This document shows positions 1-6,169 of a stretch of DNA of 13,537 nucleotides, piece by piece. The notes beneath the pieces were generated by a model. It had not been told where the DNA came from. It saw nothing but the letters and a program-made list of their open reading frames with translations, and ran no database searches. The position numbers and the translations under genes are program-made. Source of the DNA: Bacillota bacterium (lineage in GTDB: Bacteria; Bacillota; Clostridia; Peptostreptococcales; Anaerovoracaceae); the NCBI GenBank assembly GCA_016284575.1, contig JAEEPD010000155.1:1-13537 (forward strand), written 5' to 3'. The stretch's first letter is position 1, and each line of letters starts with the position of its first letter.

Positions 1-1171
1 CTATACCGACATAGACACCGGAAAGCCCGGTCCCATGCTCTGCATCATGGGCGAGCTTGATGCCCTGGACATCGCTAACCATCCCCAGTCCGTCAACGGC
101 ATGTGCCACAGCTGCGGCCACTGCTGCCAGGCAGCCACCATGCTGGGAATCGCAGCCGCCCTCACCGAGCCAGGCATCCTGGACGGCATGTCCGGCAAGA
201 TCCGCCTGATGCTGGTGCCCGCGGAGGAAATGATACAGATCGAATTCCGCGAGGAGCTGCGCAAAAAAGGCGTCATCAACTACTTCGGCGGCAAGGTCGA
301 ATTCATGTACAGAGGCTATTTCGACGATGTTGACATCTCCCTCATGGTCCACAGCTCCAACAACAAGGACGTGGACTTTGCCTGCGGCAAGGGAAACAAC
401 GGCTTTGTCACCAAGATCATCCGCTTCAAGGGCAAGAACTCCCACGCAGGCGGAGCTCCCCATCTTGGCATCAACGCTCAGTACGCCGCCATGCTGGGTC
501 TGCAGGCCGTTAATGACCTTAGAGAGACCTTCAGAGAGCCCGACACCATCCGCTTCCACCCCATCCTCAAGGGTGCCACCTGCGCCGTCAACATCATCCC
601 CGATGAGATGGTCGTTGAGACCTACGTAAGAGGCTCCAGCAACGAGGCTGTAAAGCGGGAGAACAAGAAAGTGAACAGAGCCATGGCAGGCGCCGCTCTT
701 GCCATGGGCGCGGGAGTTGAGCTCACCGACCGTCCGGGCTACTCCGCTGAATTCCACGATCCAGACTACATGAAGCTTGTGCAGGAGTGCTGCGAAGAGC
801 TTGTTGGAAAGGACAAGGTAAGATTCAACTATGAAAGCTGGAGCACAGGCTCCTCCGACTTCGGCGACGTCACCTCCGTAATGCCCGGCGTTCAGTTCAA
901 CGCCACCGGCGCCACCGGCACAGCCCACGGCATCGACTACTATCCCACGGATCTTGAAAAGCTGCTGATCAATTCCGTCAAGGCTCAGCTTCTTGTGGCT
1001 GACAGGCTGCTCAAGGACGATGCCGCCAACGCAAAGCGCATCATTGAAAACTACAAGCCCACCTACAGCTCCATCAAGGAGTACTTCGACGACATCAATA
1101 CCCTGAACCTGGACAAGGATGCCGTAAAGTACGACGAAAACGGCAACGCCACAATTGATTTCCAGAACTAA
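1..1171 (+). CDS. M20-family amidohydrolase/peptidase (AbgB-like), 5' end cut by window
   Basis: Zinc-dependent hydrolase of the M20 family, closest in appearance to the M20D group (p-aminobenzoyl-glutamate or N-acyl-amino-acid amidohydrolases), cytoplasmic. The frame is open from base 2, so the true start lies upstream; judging from the family roughly 70-90 residues are missing. Visible motifs in order: GELDAL near base 50, the metal-binding HSCGH segment near 108-122, the catalytic PAEE pair near 219-230, a ligand-type His in MVHSSN near 345, the dimerisation-domain motif NSHAGGAPH near 438-465, and the C-terminal GTAHGIDYYPTD near 917-952. The CGH, E and later His positions match the usual M20D ligand set, so it should be active. 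The usual CGHD/CGHN is CGHC here. The exact substrate cannot be read from the sequence. It ends at a strong hairpin and converges on the next gene. Confidence 0.88.
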   Translation, partial: YTDIDTGKPGPMLCIMGELDALDIANHPQSVNGMCHSCGHCCQAATMLGIAAALTEPGILDGMSGKIRLMLVPAEEMIQIEFREELRKKGVINYFGGKVEFMYRGYFDDVDISLMVHSSNNKDVDFACGKGNNGFVTKIIRFKGKNSHAGGAPHLGINAQYAAMLGLQAVNDLRETFREPDTIRFHPILKGATCAVNIIPDEMVVETYVRGSSNEAVKRENKKVNRAMAGAALAMGAGVELTDRPGYSAEFHDPDYMKLVQECCEELVGKDKVRFNYESWSTGSSDFGDVTSVMPGVQFNATGATGTAHGIDYYPTDLEKLLINSVKAQLLVADRLLKDDAANAKRIIENYKPTYSSIKEYFDDINTLNLDKDAVKYDENGNATIDFQN

Positions 1172-1199
1172 AAACGAACGGTTTTCCAAAACCGGACAC

Positions 1200-1229
1200 A
1201 AAAACGGGTCACATCTGTGACCCGTTTTT
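1200..1229. terminator. Bidirectional intrinsic terminator
   Basis: A perfect inverted repeat, AAAAACGGGTCACA facing TGTGACCCGTTTTT around a 2-base centre. It has an A-run on one side and a T-run on the other, so it reads as a terminator on both strands. It lies between the convergent stop codons at 1171 (+) and 1249 (-) and can serve both genes. Confidence 0.85.
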
Positions 1230-1248
1230 ACTTAAGGGGACGGTGCTT
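1230..1248. repeat. Possible copy of a dispersed CCGTCCCC-type intergenic repeat
   Basis: Between the terminator hairpin and the stop codon at 1249 lies AAGGGGACGGTGCTTCT (minus strand: AGAAGCACCGTCCCCTT). From memory, very similar GGGGACGGTTCTT-type sequences recur in intergenic regions of many Firmicutes, often next to hairpins. Only one copy is visible here, so repeat status is inferred, not shown. Confidence 0.35.
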
Positions 1249-1707
1249 CTACTCCACCTCTATCCTCTCCACTTTTTTAACATTGCGCTTCATGTTGGGG
1301 TCGCCGAAGACCACCAGCTGAAGGCCTTCATCGCCGCTGACGATATAGGCTTTTCCGCTTTCGTTCACCTCGTCTTTTGTGAGGGATGCGGAAAACTCGT
1401 CCGCTGCGGTGACCTTGATGCCGCCTATGGACGAAGCATCGATCTTCGCCGCCTTCAGAAGCTCGGAAAGCTCGTAGCCCTGCTCGTCCACAGGGATCTC
1501 CTGCCCCTTTCCGTTGATGACGCTGCCCTTCACCGGGACCTGAGTCAGCTTCGAGGGATCCACATACTTCACAGCTTCGCCCACATGGATGGCTATGGCG
1601 CCCTCAGGCACCTGCTCCCTGATGGCAAAATGCACGATGGCAAGCACTGCCGCAGCAAAGGCCAGTAAAACCAGTACGATCGCAATTGCCTTATTCTGAT
1701 TTTTCAT
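1249..1707 (-). CDS. Membrane-anchored protein with a pterin-oxidoreductase-like (SUOX-type) small domain
   Basis: 152 residues. Residues 7-29 form one hydrophobic segment (signal anchor or uncleaved signal), so the rest is probably extracytoplasmic. The body has a pattern familiar from small domains related to the molybdopterin-binding oxidoreductase fold: VKGSVINGKGQEIPVDEQGYELSELLKAAKID (split here as VKGSVING, then GYELSELLKAAKID), IKVTAADEFSASLTKDEV, and a VKKVERIEV ending. No cysteine is present in the mature part, so the usual molybdenum-ligating Cys is absent. The start lies 4 bases after the stop of the ECF gene, with AAGGA about 10 bases upstream, so the two are translated from one message. 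A role as an extracytoplasmic partner or substrate-capture protein for that transporter is inference. No specific function is recognised. Confidence 0.6.
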   Translation of the reverse strand: MKNQNKAIAIVLVLLAFAAAVLAIVHFAIREQVPEGAIAIHVGEAVKYVDPSKLTQVPVKGSVINGKGQEIPVDEQGYELSELLKAAKIDASSIGGIKVTAADEFSASLTKDEVNESGKAYIVSGDEGLQLVVFGDPNMKRNVKKVERIEVE

Positions 1708-1711
1708 TGGT

Positions 1712-2260
1712 TCATATATCCTTTCTTAATTCTCGGCCCAGTATGGGTGCCACTCTGCAGTAGAGCTCGGCAGCAAGAAGGCCGCAGACCGCACCGCTGA
1801 ACAGGGCTACCGCAGAGTACAGCGCCAGGGGTATGGCAGGCAGGCGGAACACGATGATGTTCGCCGCAAGCCCTGCCGAGACTGAGCCCAGCATATTCGC
1901 GAGCATCATGGAAAGCTTATAGTCCGCCCTGCTCCGCCGCCCAAGAAGCAGCACAGTGTCTATCACCACACCGGGCACGATGTAGCCTATAGGCGCCAAA
2001 GCGCCCATGCTCCCCACCATGCCAAAGGCGAGGGCAAGAATGCTCTGCACCGCAGCCATGAGCGTGGCTGTGCCGAATTTAGGGATGATCATTGCAGCCA
2101 CCACAAGAAAGAGCAGCGAAAAGGCCGTGCCTATGCCGCCCGGAATATGCAGCGAATCCGTCAGTATATTCGCAAAGGGTGCAATTATACGCTTTGCGAA
2201 AAGTCCAAGATCGCAGCACAGCGCCATGAATATGAGGCGCAGAAGCTTCTGATTTTTCAA
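1712..2260 (-). CDS. ECF transporter S component (substrate-binding membrane subunit)
   Basis: 182 residues, very hydrophobic, with about five to six membrane segments and short loops. The pattern (a first helix, then HIPGGIGTAF, then GTATLMAAVQSILALAFGMVGS and GYIVPGVVIDTVLL, here read in pieces) resembles ECF S components that capture a vitamin or cofactor precursor and dock on the EcfA-EcfA'-EcfT module. No ATPase or T subunit is encoded in the window, so it would use a shared module encoded elsewhere. The start is TTG at 2258-2260, chosen because GGGAGGTG lies 4 bases upstream; no ATG is better placed. Expression is probably set by the structured leader just upstream. The substrate cannot be assigned; the neighbouring pterin-like protein hints at a pterin or similar cofactor, but weakly. 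Confidence 0.7.
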   Translation of the reverse strand: MKNQKLLRLIFMALCCDLGLFAKRIIAPFANILTDSLHIPGGIGTAFSLLFLVVAAMIIPKFGTATLMAAVQSILALAFGMVGSMGALAPIGYIVPGVVIDTVLLLGRRSRADYKLSMMLANMLGSVSAGLAANIIVFRLPAIPLALYSAVALFSGAVCGLLAAELYCRVAPILGRELRKDI

Positions 2261-2264
2261 TTTT

Positions 2265-2525
2265 CACCTCCCTTCTGTCTGTAAAAAAGCCCGTCTCTTT
2301 AACAAGAAACGGACATATCAAAACAGACAGAAAGGATCTTTTCTGTTCTCAATGCCGTCTCCTTTTCAAACACGGAAGGTCAGGCTGTTTCCGGCATGGC
2401 CCTGTGTGAGCGGCCTTCAGTGCATTGCTGCATACCGAAGGTCCTCACAGGCCCGGCTGCCATAGCATTTGCCTTAGGCAGAGGGGCTCGAAGACGAAGC
2501 TTTATATGATTACAGCAATAATAGC
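2265..2525 (-). ncRNA. Structured 5' leader (riboswitch-like) of the ECF transporter operon, class not recognised
   Basis: About 260 bases without a gene lie between the upstream terminator (2528-2546) and the TTG start at 2260. Read on the minus strand it folds into several stems: CTGCC/GGCAG (2457-2461 with 2477-2481); a long hairpin with arms 2398-2410 and 2444-2453 carrying an inner CCTTC/GAAGG stem (2414-2418 with 2437-2441); and ATGCCG/CGGCAT (2352-2357 with 2392-2397). It then reaches an intrinsic terminator (2283-2314). Around the terminator a second 13-pair helix joins 2323-2335 to 2270-2282 and takes in the first bases of the SD site. This is the architecture of a ligand- or protein-sensing attenuator. 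By eye it lacks the signatures of TPP, FMN, cobalamin, SAM, lysine, THF, preQ1 and T-box leaders. Confidence 0.6.
2283..2314 (-). terminator. Attenuator terminator in the leader of the ECF operon
   Basis: On the minus strand, GTCCGTTTCTT pairs with AAGAGACGGGC (11 pairs, two G-U) around a 4-base loop, followed directly by six T residues. It lies only about 20 bases before the translation start, so it must be conditional for the downstream genes to be made. Confidence 0.8.
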
Positions 2526-2527
2526 AT

Positions 2528-2546
2528 AAAAAGACCCACCGGTCTT
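2528..2546 (-). terminator. Terminator of the GH1/ROK/small membrane protein operon
   Basis: On the minus strand, AAGACC and GGTCTT form a 6-pair stem around GGTG, and the T-run continues after the stem. It lies about 50 bases past the stop codon at 2595 and just upstream of the leader RNA, separating the two transcription units. Confidence 0.65.
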
Positions 2547-2594
2547 ATACGGAATTCCGATAATGAGCGGCAGGTCTGAAGAAAAGCTGAATTA

Positions 2595-2894
2595 CTAAAC
2601 TATGCGGAAGTCGCCTATTACGGGGAGCGGGGTCTTGTCTCCTGTGGCTGCTCTGTAGATGCCAAGGACCAGCAGCACCAGTATCACAAGACCAACAAGG
2701 CCGCTTGCCAGGCTGAAGATGCCGCCCAGACGGCCTACGGCACCGGAGATCACCGAAACGATATTCAGTATCAGAGCCTGGTTGATGTGCTGTCTTACGA
2801 AATCGTCACCCTTGTCTCTCATGAAGAATGCCACGATCCAGCCTATCCAGGTGATGTAGCTTATGACTCCCACGAGTTTTGAATTGCCATTCAT
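2595..2894 (-). CDS. Small Tic20/DUF4870-like membrane protein
   Basis: 99 residues with an N-terminal hydrophobic segment (about 7-25), a middle one around 38-55 and a strong C-terminal one (about 62-83). The signature is DDFVRQHINQALILNI after the first helix, as in the DUF4870/Tic20-like family of small bacterial membrane proteins, whose function is not established. The start is ATG, with a textbook AGGAGG 6 bases upstream. It follows the 90-residue membrane protein by 16 bases and is the last gene before the terminator at 2528-2546, so it is probably the distal gene of the beta-glucoside operon. Whether it has anything to do with sugar use is unknown. Confidence 0.75.
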   Translation of the reverse strand: MNGNSKLVGVISYITWIGWIVAFFMRDKGDDFVRQHINQALILNIVSVISGAVGRLGGIFSLASGLVGLVILVLLVLGIYRAATGDKTPLPVIGDFRIV

Positions 2895-2910
2895 TTTATA
2901 CCTCCTGATA

Positions 2911-3183
2911 TCAATACTCCGCCATCTGTTTTTTGCGCTTTGCGGCGATGATGGCCTTGATAATGCATACGACTGTTGAAATTACGAAGAATCCTGCGGC
3001 GACAAACATCAGCAGCATGGAGAAGATCGGCATGCCGTGGCCCTGAGCTCCCTCCGGGGGATTGGAAAATATGGCGCTGTCTATCAGAAAGCCGCAGATG
3101 ATGATGGCGATGGCTATCACAAGATTTATAAGTATCTGAAGAAGATAGCGCGCAGCAGATTTCTGCTTTTTCGGTCTGCTCAT
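2911..3183 (-). CDS. Small two-helix membrane protein of unknown function
   Basis: 90 residues. A basic N-terminus (SRPKKQKSAAR) is followed by a helix at about 13-36, a short outside loop rich in Gly and Pro (NPPEGAQGHG), a second helix at about 50-76 and a basic tail (AAKRKKQ). The positive residues at both ends predict both termini inside the cell. The ATG lies 3 bases after the ROK kinase stop, and the SD GGAGGAG sits inside the end of that gene, so translation is coupled. No family is recognised. An overlapping longer frame (2891-3217) was rejected because it lacks these features. Confidence 0.75.
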   Translation of the reverse strand: MSRPKKQKSAARYLLQILINLVIAIAIIICGFLIDSAIFSNPPEGAQGHGMPIFSMLLMFVAAGFFVISTVVCIIKAIIAAKRKKQMAEY

Positions 3184-3186
3184 GAT

Positions 3187-4128
3187 CTACTCCTCCTTCC
3201 CGAAGCGCTGTTGCCATACATAGGCGGCACCGTAGAGATTCGAGGTGTTGCCAAGGCCTGAGACCGCAGTCTTTGCGCGGGGGATAACATAAGGAAATTT
3301 ATCGTAAAGCTCATCCAGCTCGTCCTGTATGGAGAGGATGAGCAGAGGCTGCATGGAAAGACCTCCGCCAATGGAGATGCACTGGGGATCCAGAGTGCAC
3401 TGTATATTCCAGATCAGCACCGCCAGCTCCTTTGCATATACCCGTATAGCCTCCCTTGCCAGGGGATCGTCCCCCTCCGCCATCTCGAAAAGCTGATAGG
3501 TATCAGCAGGCGGATCGCTCTCCAGCTCCGGCCTTCCTGAGCCGCGCAGAAGAGACTTCTCCTGCCATTCCTCCTTAGCCCTTTCCAGAAGGCCGGTGAA
3601 GCTGAGCCTCATGCCTGCCACACTGCCAAGGGCTGGCATGGACATCCAGTCCAATGTGCTGTAGCCTATCTCGCCCGCAAAGCTGTGGGCACCGCGGACA
3701 AGCTTTCCGTCGATTATGAGCCCTCCGCCGAGGCCTGTTCCAAGCACCAGTCCGAAGCCGTAGCTATAGCCCTTAAGGGCTCCTGCAGCATATTCGCCCA
3801 GCACAGCGCAGCGGCCGTCGTTCTCCACGCTTACAGGAAGCCCGCTTAAGGCCGAAAGCCTTTTGCCAAGGGAAACGCCGGTCATAAAGGGGAGATTTCC
3901 GCCCTGCTCTATCCGTCCCTCATCCCCTGCCAGCACCGTGCCGAGTATTGATACAGCAATGCCGTCGCAGCCGGGACCCTCGCGCTTTATAATATCCTCC
4001 GCTGCTGCCATGAAGGAGTCCAGCTCCTTCGGGGTATGGTAGCTGTCCTTTTTCAGGACCTGATAGTCCTCCATCACAGCCCATTTGTTATTGGTGGCGC
4101 CAACATCAAAAACTAAAAGTCTTTTCAC
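3187..4128 (-). CDS. ROK-family sugar kinase (possible beta-glucoside kinase, BglK-like)
   Basis: 313 residues, the normal ROK length. The ATP-binding DVGATNNK is at residues 8-15, the sugar-binding and catalytic ENDGRCAVLGE at 102-112 (catalytic Asp about 104), the phosphate loop GTGLGGG at 130-136, and AGEIGY at 151-156. The CxCGxxGC zinc motif of many ROK glucokinases is absent: the stretch after AGEIGY has no cysteine pair. The start is GTG at 4126-4128, supported by GGAGGTG 8 bases upstream. It follows the GH1 gene by 72 bases. ROK members include glucokinases, fructokinases and the ATP-dependent beta-glucoside kinase BglK. The GH1 partner with a 6-phosphate-binding signature favours the last, but free-glucose phosphorylation is equally possible. 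Confidence 0.85.
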   Translation of the reverse strand: MKRLLVFDVGATNNKWAVMEDYQVLKKDSYHTPKELDSFMAAAEDIIKREGPGCDGIAVSILGTVLAGDEGRIEQGGNLPFMTGVSLGKRLSALSGLPVSVENDGRCAVLGEYAAGALKGYSYGFGLVLGTGLGGGLIIDGKLVRGAHSFAGEIGYSTLDWMSMPALGSVAGMRLSFTGLLERAKEEWQEKSLLRGSGRPELESDPPADTYQLFEMAEGDDPLAREAIRVYAKELAVLIWNIQCTLDPQCISIGGGLSMQPLLILSIQDELDELYDKFPYVIPRAKTAVSGLGNTSNLYGAAYVWQQRFGKEE

Positions 4129-4165
4129 TCTGCTTTCACCTCCGAAATCTGCGTCTGGGGCGTTA

Positions 4166-4179
4166 GCGGACCGGTCCGC
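4166..4179. promoter_or_regulatory. Perfect 14-base palindrome between GH1 and ROK genes
   Basis: GCGGACCGGTCCGC is a perfect palindrome in the 72-base gap between the GH1 stop (4201) and the ROK start (4128). There is no T-run on the minus strand, so it is not a terminator. It could be an operator, or a small RNA hairpin shaping expression of the downstream genes. Confidence 0.3.
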
Positions 4180-4200
4180 CCGTCCCTTCGCAGCCTTACA

Positions 4201-5706
4201 CTACTTTTTCTCTTTTGCCTTTATATCGCTGGCGATCTGGCTCACGCGGGTGAAGTCCCTCCACTCGCTCATGTCCCTGCCCCAGTCCGTTCCGCCGCTC
4301 TTTATAAGCCTCTGGTACCAGTAGAAGCTGTCCTTTTTGTAGCGCTTCAGGTCTCTTAAGTCGTCATCCGTGCGGTTTACGAACACCAGACCGTAGCGCT
4401 TTGCCATGCCGTTGCCAGTGGACAGCAGGTCTGTGAAGCTCCAGGGATTGAAGCCGAAGACCTCCACGCCGTCCATTATGGCCAGGCCCACATTGTAGGC
4501 ATAGTCTCTCAGGTAATCTATTCTGTAATCGTCGTGGATCTCGCCATTTTCGTCCAGATCCTCGTGGGCGCCGAAGCCCGCCTCGGTGATGATAAGGGGC
4601 ACATGATAGTGGTCCCAGAGATAGCGCAGGCTGTAGCGCATGGAGACCGCGTCGATGTGCCAGTCCCAGTCGGTGGTCTCGACGTAGATATTGCGGTCCA
4701 GAGCGTATTCACCGGGCCAGTTGGTATAGATAAGCTCGCCCTTGTTGCCTGTCTTGTTGAGGCTAATCTCCTGCACGTAGGAGGGGTCCGGAGCCTTGCC
4801 CACGTCGCTGCGGTAACAGTTGAGGCCTATAAAGTCTATCTTGGCGGACTTTATCAGCTCCATGTCTCCCGGCTGGATATCCACGGTGATGCCGTTTTCC
4901 TTCCAGTAGTTGCGGACGAATGTGCTGTACTCGCCGAAGACATAAGTATCCATCCAGATCTTCTCTGTCAGCTCCTCCGCATTCATGGCGGCTATCTGGT
5001 CCTCAGGCCTTGCGCTCTTAGGATAGATGGGCACGTAGCCCGGCACGGGGCCTATCTTGCCGCCGGGGACCATCTCGTGGCAGAGGGTGACGGCCTTGGC
5101 GTGGCAGAGGTTCATAACGTGGTTCATCTGCCACTTTTCCTTGTCCCAGTCGTGGCCCGGTTTGTTCAGTCCCAGCCACTTGCCGTAGACTATCTGCATG
5201 TTCTGCTCGTTAATGGCAAGCCAGTATTTTACCCGGTCTCCGAAGTTTTCGAAGAGCACCTTGCAGTAATATTCGAACTCCTCGATCATGCCCCGGTCGA
5301 ACCAGCCGTCGTACTTCTGATCCACCCATACCGGCATGTCGTAGTGATATATCGTTGGGATGGGCGTGATGCCTGCGGCCAGCAGCTCGTCGATAAGGTC
5401 GCTGTAAAACTTTATGCCCTCGGGGTTCACCTTCCGGTCCGCCGCAGGGATTATGCGGGGCCAGGAGATACCGAAGCGGTAGCTGGTGAAGCCGCATTCC
5501 TTCATCAGGGCCACATCCTCCCTGAAGTGATGGTAGTGATCCGAGGCTATGGAATTATCCGTAAAGGGCTTTTTGGTGCGGGAATTGATATCTATGATGG
5601 ATTCCGTTCGGCCGCCCTCGAGGGTAGCGCCCTCCACCTGCCAGGCGGAGGAGCTGGCGCCCCAGAGAAAGCCTTCGGGAAATACCGGATCTGTAAGATG
5701 CTTCAT
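4201..5706 (-). CDS. Glycoside hydrolase family 1, probable 6-phospho-beta-glucosidase
   Basis: 501 residues, full-length GH1 and cytoplasmic. The N-terminal signature FLWGASSSAWQVEGA is at 13-27, the acid/base Glu in AINEQN at about 167, and the nucleophile Glu in IITEAGFG at about 375. STGNGMAKRYG at 429-439 supplies the Ser, Lys and Tyr (429, 436, 438) that in this family hold the 6-phosphate, so a phosphorylated substrate is likely. Two positions differ from the commonest form: NEQ instead of NEP, and TEAG instead of TENG at the nucleophile. The ATG start has GGAAGAG about 5 bases upstream and an extended -10 promoter farther up. It leads the operon with the ROK kinase. No PTS permease is present in the window. 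Confidence 0.92.
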   Translation of the reverse strand: MKHLTDPVFPEGFLWGASSSAWQVEGATLEGGRTESIIDINSRTKKPFTDNSIASDHYHHFREDVALMKECGFTSYRFGISWPRIIPAADRKVNPEGIKFYSDLIDELLAAGITPIPTIYHYDMPVWVDQKYDGWFDRGMIEEFEYYCKVLFENFGDRVKYWLAINEQNMQIVYGKWLGLNKPGHDWDKEKWQMNHVMNLCHAKAVTLCHEMVPGGKIGPVPGYVPIYPKSARPEDQIAAMNAEELTEKIWMDTYVFGEYSTFVRNYWKENGITVDIQPGDMELIKSAKIDFIGLNCYRSDVGKAPDPSYVQEISLNKTGNKGELIYTNWPGEYALDRNIYVETTDWDWHIDAVSMRYSLRYLWDHYHVPLIITEAGFGAHEDLDENGEIHDDYRIDYLRDYAYNVGLAIMDGVEVFGFNPWSFTDLLSTGNGMAKRYGLVFVNRTDDDLRDLKRYKKDSFYWYQRLIKSGGTDWGRDMSEWRDFTRVSQIASDIKAKEKK

Positions 5707-5743
5707 GGTCTCTTCCTTTCGTGCGGGACTGCTGTTTTATTTA

Positions 5744-5752
5744 ATTGTAGCA
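5744..5752 (-). promoter_or_regulatory. Extended -10 promoter of the GH1 operon
   Basis: On the minus strand TGCTACAAT (TGn followed by TACAAT) lies about 38 bases before the GH1 start. There is no good -35 box at 17-18 bases (TTACCC is the nearest), which fits an extended -10 type. The 98-base interval to the divergent gene at 5805 must also hold that gene's promoter. Confidence 0.45.
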
Positions 5753-5804
5753 TAAACAGGCCTTATGGGGTAAGATTTTAATAACAAATCGTTTTGGAGG
5801 AGCT

Positions 5805-6113
5805 ATGGGCAGGATAATGGACGAGGACCTGATTTATCAGATCCTTTCAGTGGTTGAAGAGATACCCGAAGGCAAGGTGGCCAGTTACGGGCAGATCGCA
5901 AGGCTTATAGGCCGGGAGAGAAACTCCAGGCTGGTGGGCAGGGTCCTTAGCATGGCAGAATTCTACGGGCGCTACCCCTGCCACCGGGTGGTGAACCACG
6001 CGGGACGGCTGGCTCCTGGCTTTTTTGACCAGAGACGCCTGCTGGAGGAGGAAGGCGTGGGCTTTAAGGAAAACGGCTGCGTGGATATGAAGGAATATAA
6101 GTGGGAGCTGTAA
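5805..6113 (+). CDS. Short MGMT-family DNA-binding domain protein (alkyltransferase or alkyltransferase-like)
   Basis: 102 residues, equal to the C-terminal domain of O6-alkylguanine-DNA alkyltransferases without the usual N-terminal domain. IPEGKVASYGQIARLIG at 20-36 leads into the helix-turn-helix, which includes the arginine finger region (NSRLVGRVL, 40-48). The active-site motif PCHRVV is at 58-63 with Cys 59. Alkyltransferase-like (Atl) proteins of this length usually have Trp in place of this Cys and only flag damage; here the Cys is kept, so alkyl transfer is possible. The ATG at 5805 sits just after GGAGGAG; a second ATG at 5817 has a less suitable spacing. It stands alone, diverging from the GH1 operon. 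Confidence 0.88.
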   Translation: MGRIMDEDLIYQILSVVEEIPEGKVASYGQIARLIGRERNSRLVGRVLSMAEFYGRYPCHRVVNHAGRLAPGFFDQRRLLEEEGVGFKENGCVDMKEYKWEL

Positions 6114-6132
6114 GATCCTTACAGCTCCCTTT
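6103..6132 (+). terminator. Intrinsic terminator overlapping the MGMT-like stop codon
   Basis: GGGAGCTGTAAG pairs perfectly with CTTACAGCTCCC (12 pairs, 3-base loop), followed by TTTCC. The TAA stop at 6111-6113 is inside the left arm, so the last sense codons form part of the hairpin. The T-run is short. On the other strand no T-run follows. Confidence 0.75.
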
Positions 6133-6169
6133 CCTGGTATATCTTATTTTATCAATGTGTCTTTTGTTT

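Noticed and set aside
2385..2440. Possible 17-residue leader peptide (ATG at about 2433-2431, minus strand) after a GAGGA
   Set aside because: The codons show no run of a single amino acid and the ATG lies within the long hairpin; probably chance.
2265..2525. TPP, FMN, cobalamin or T-box leader
   Set aside because: The hallmark segments (CTGAGA and ACCTGA for TPP, the FMN and cobalamin core boxes, AGGGTGGNACCGCG for T-box) were looked for on the minus strand and not found. The class is left open.
2891..3217. Alternative 108-codon minus-strand frame overlapping the 90-residue membrane protein
   Set aside because: It overlaps the end of the ROK gene and lacks a hydrophobic pattern and an SD, whereas the frame at 2911-3183 has all three supporting features.
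4534..5781. 415-codon open frame on the + strand
   Set aside because: It is fully antisense to the clear GH1 gene, lacks an SD, and its protein is an artefact-like Val/His/Leu-rich sequence. GC-rich coding DNA often leaves such open antisense frames.
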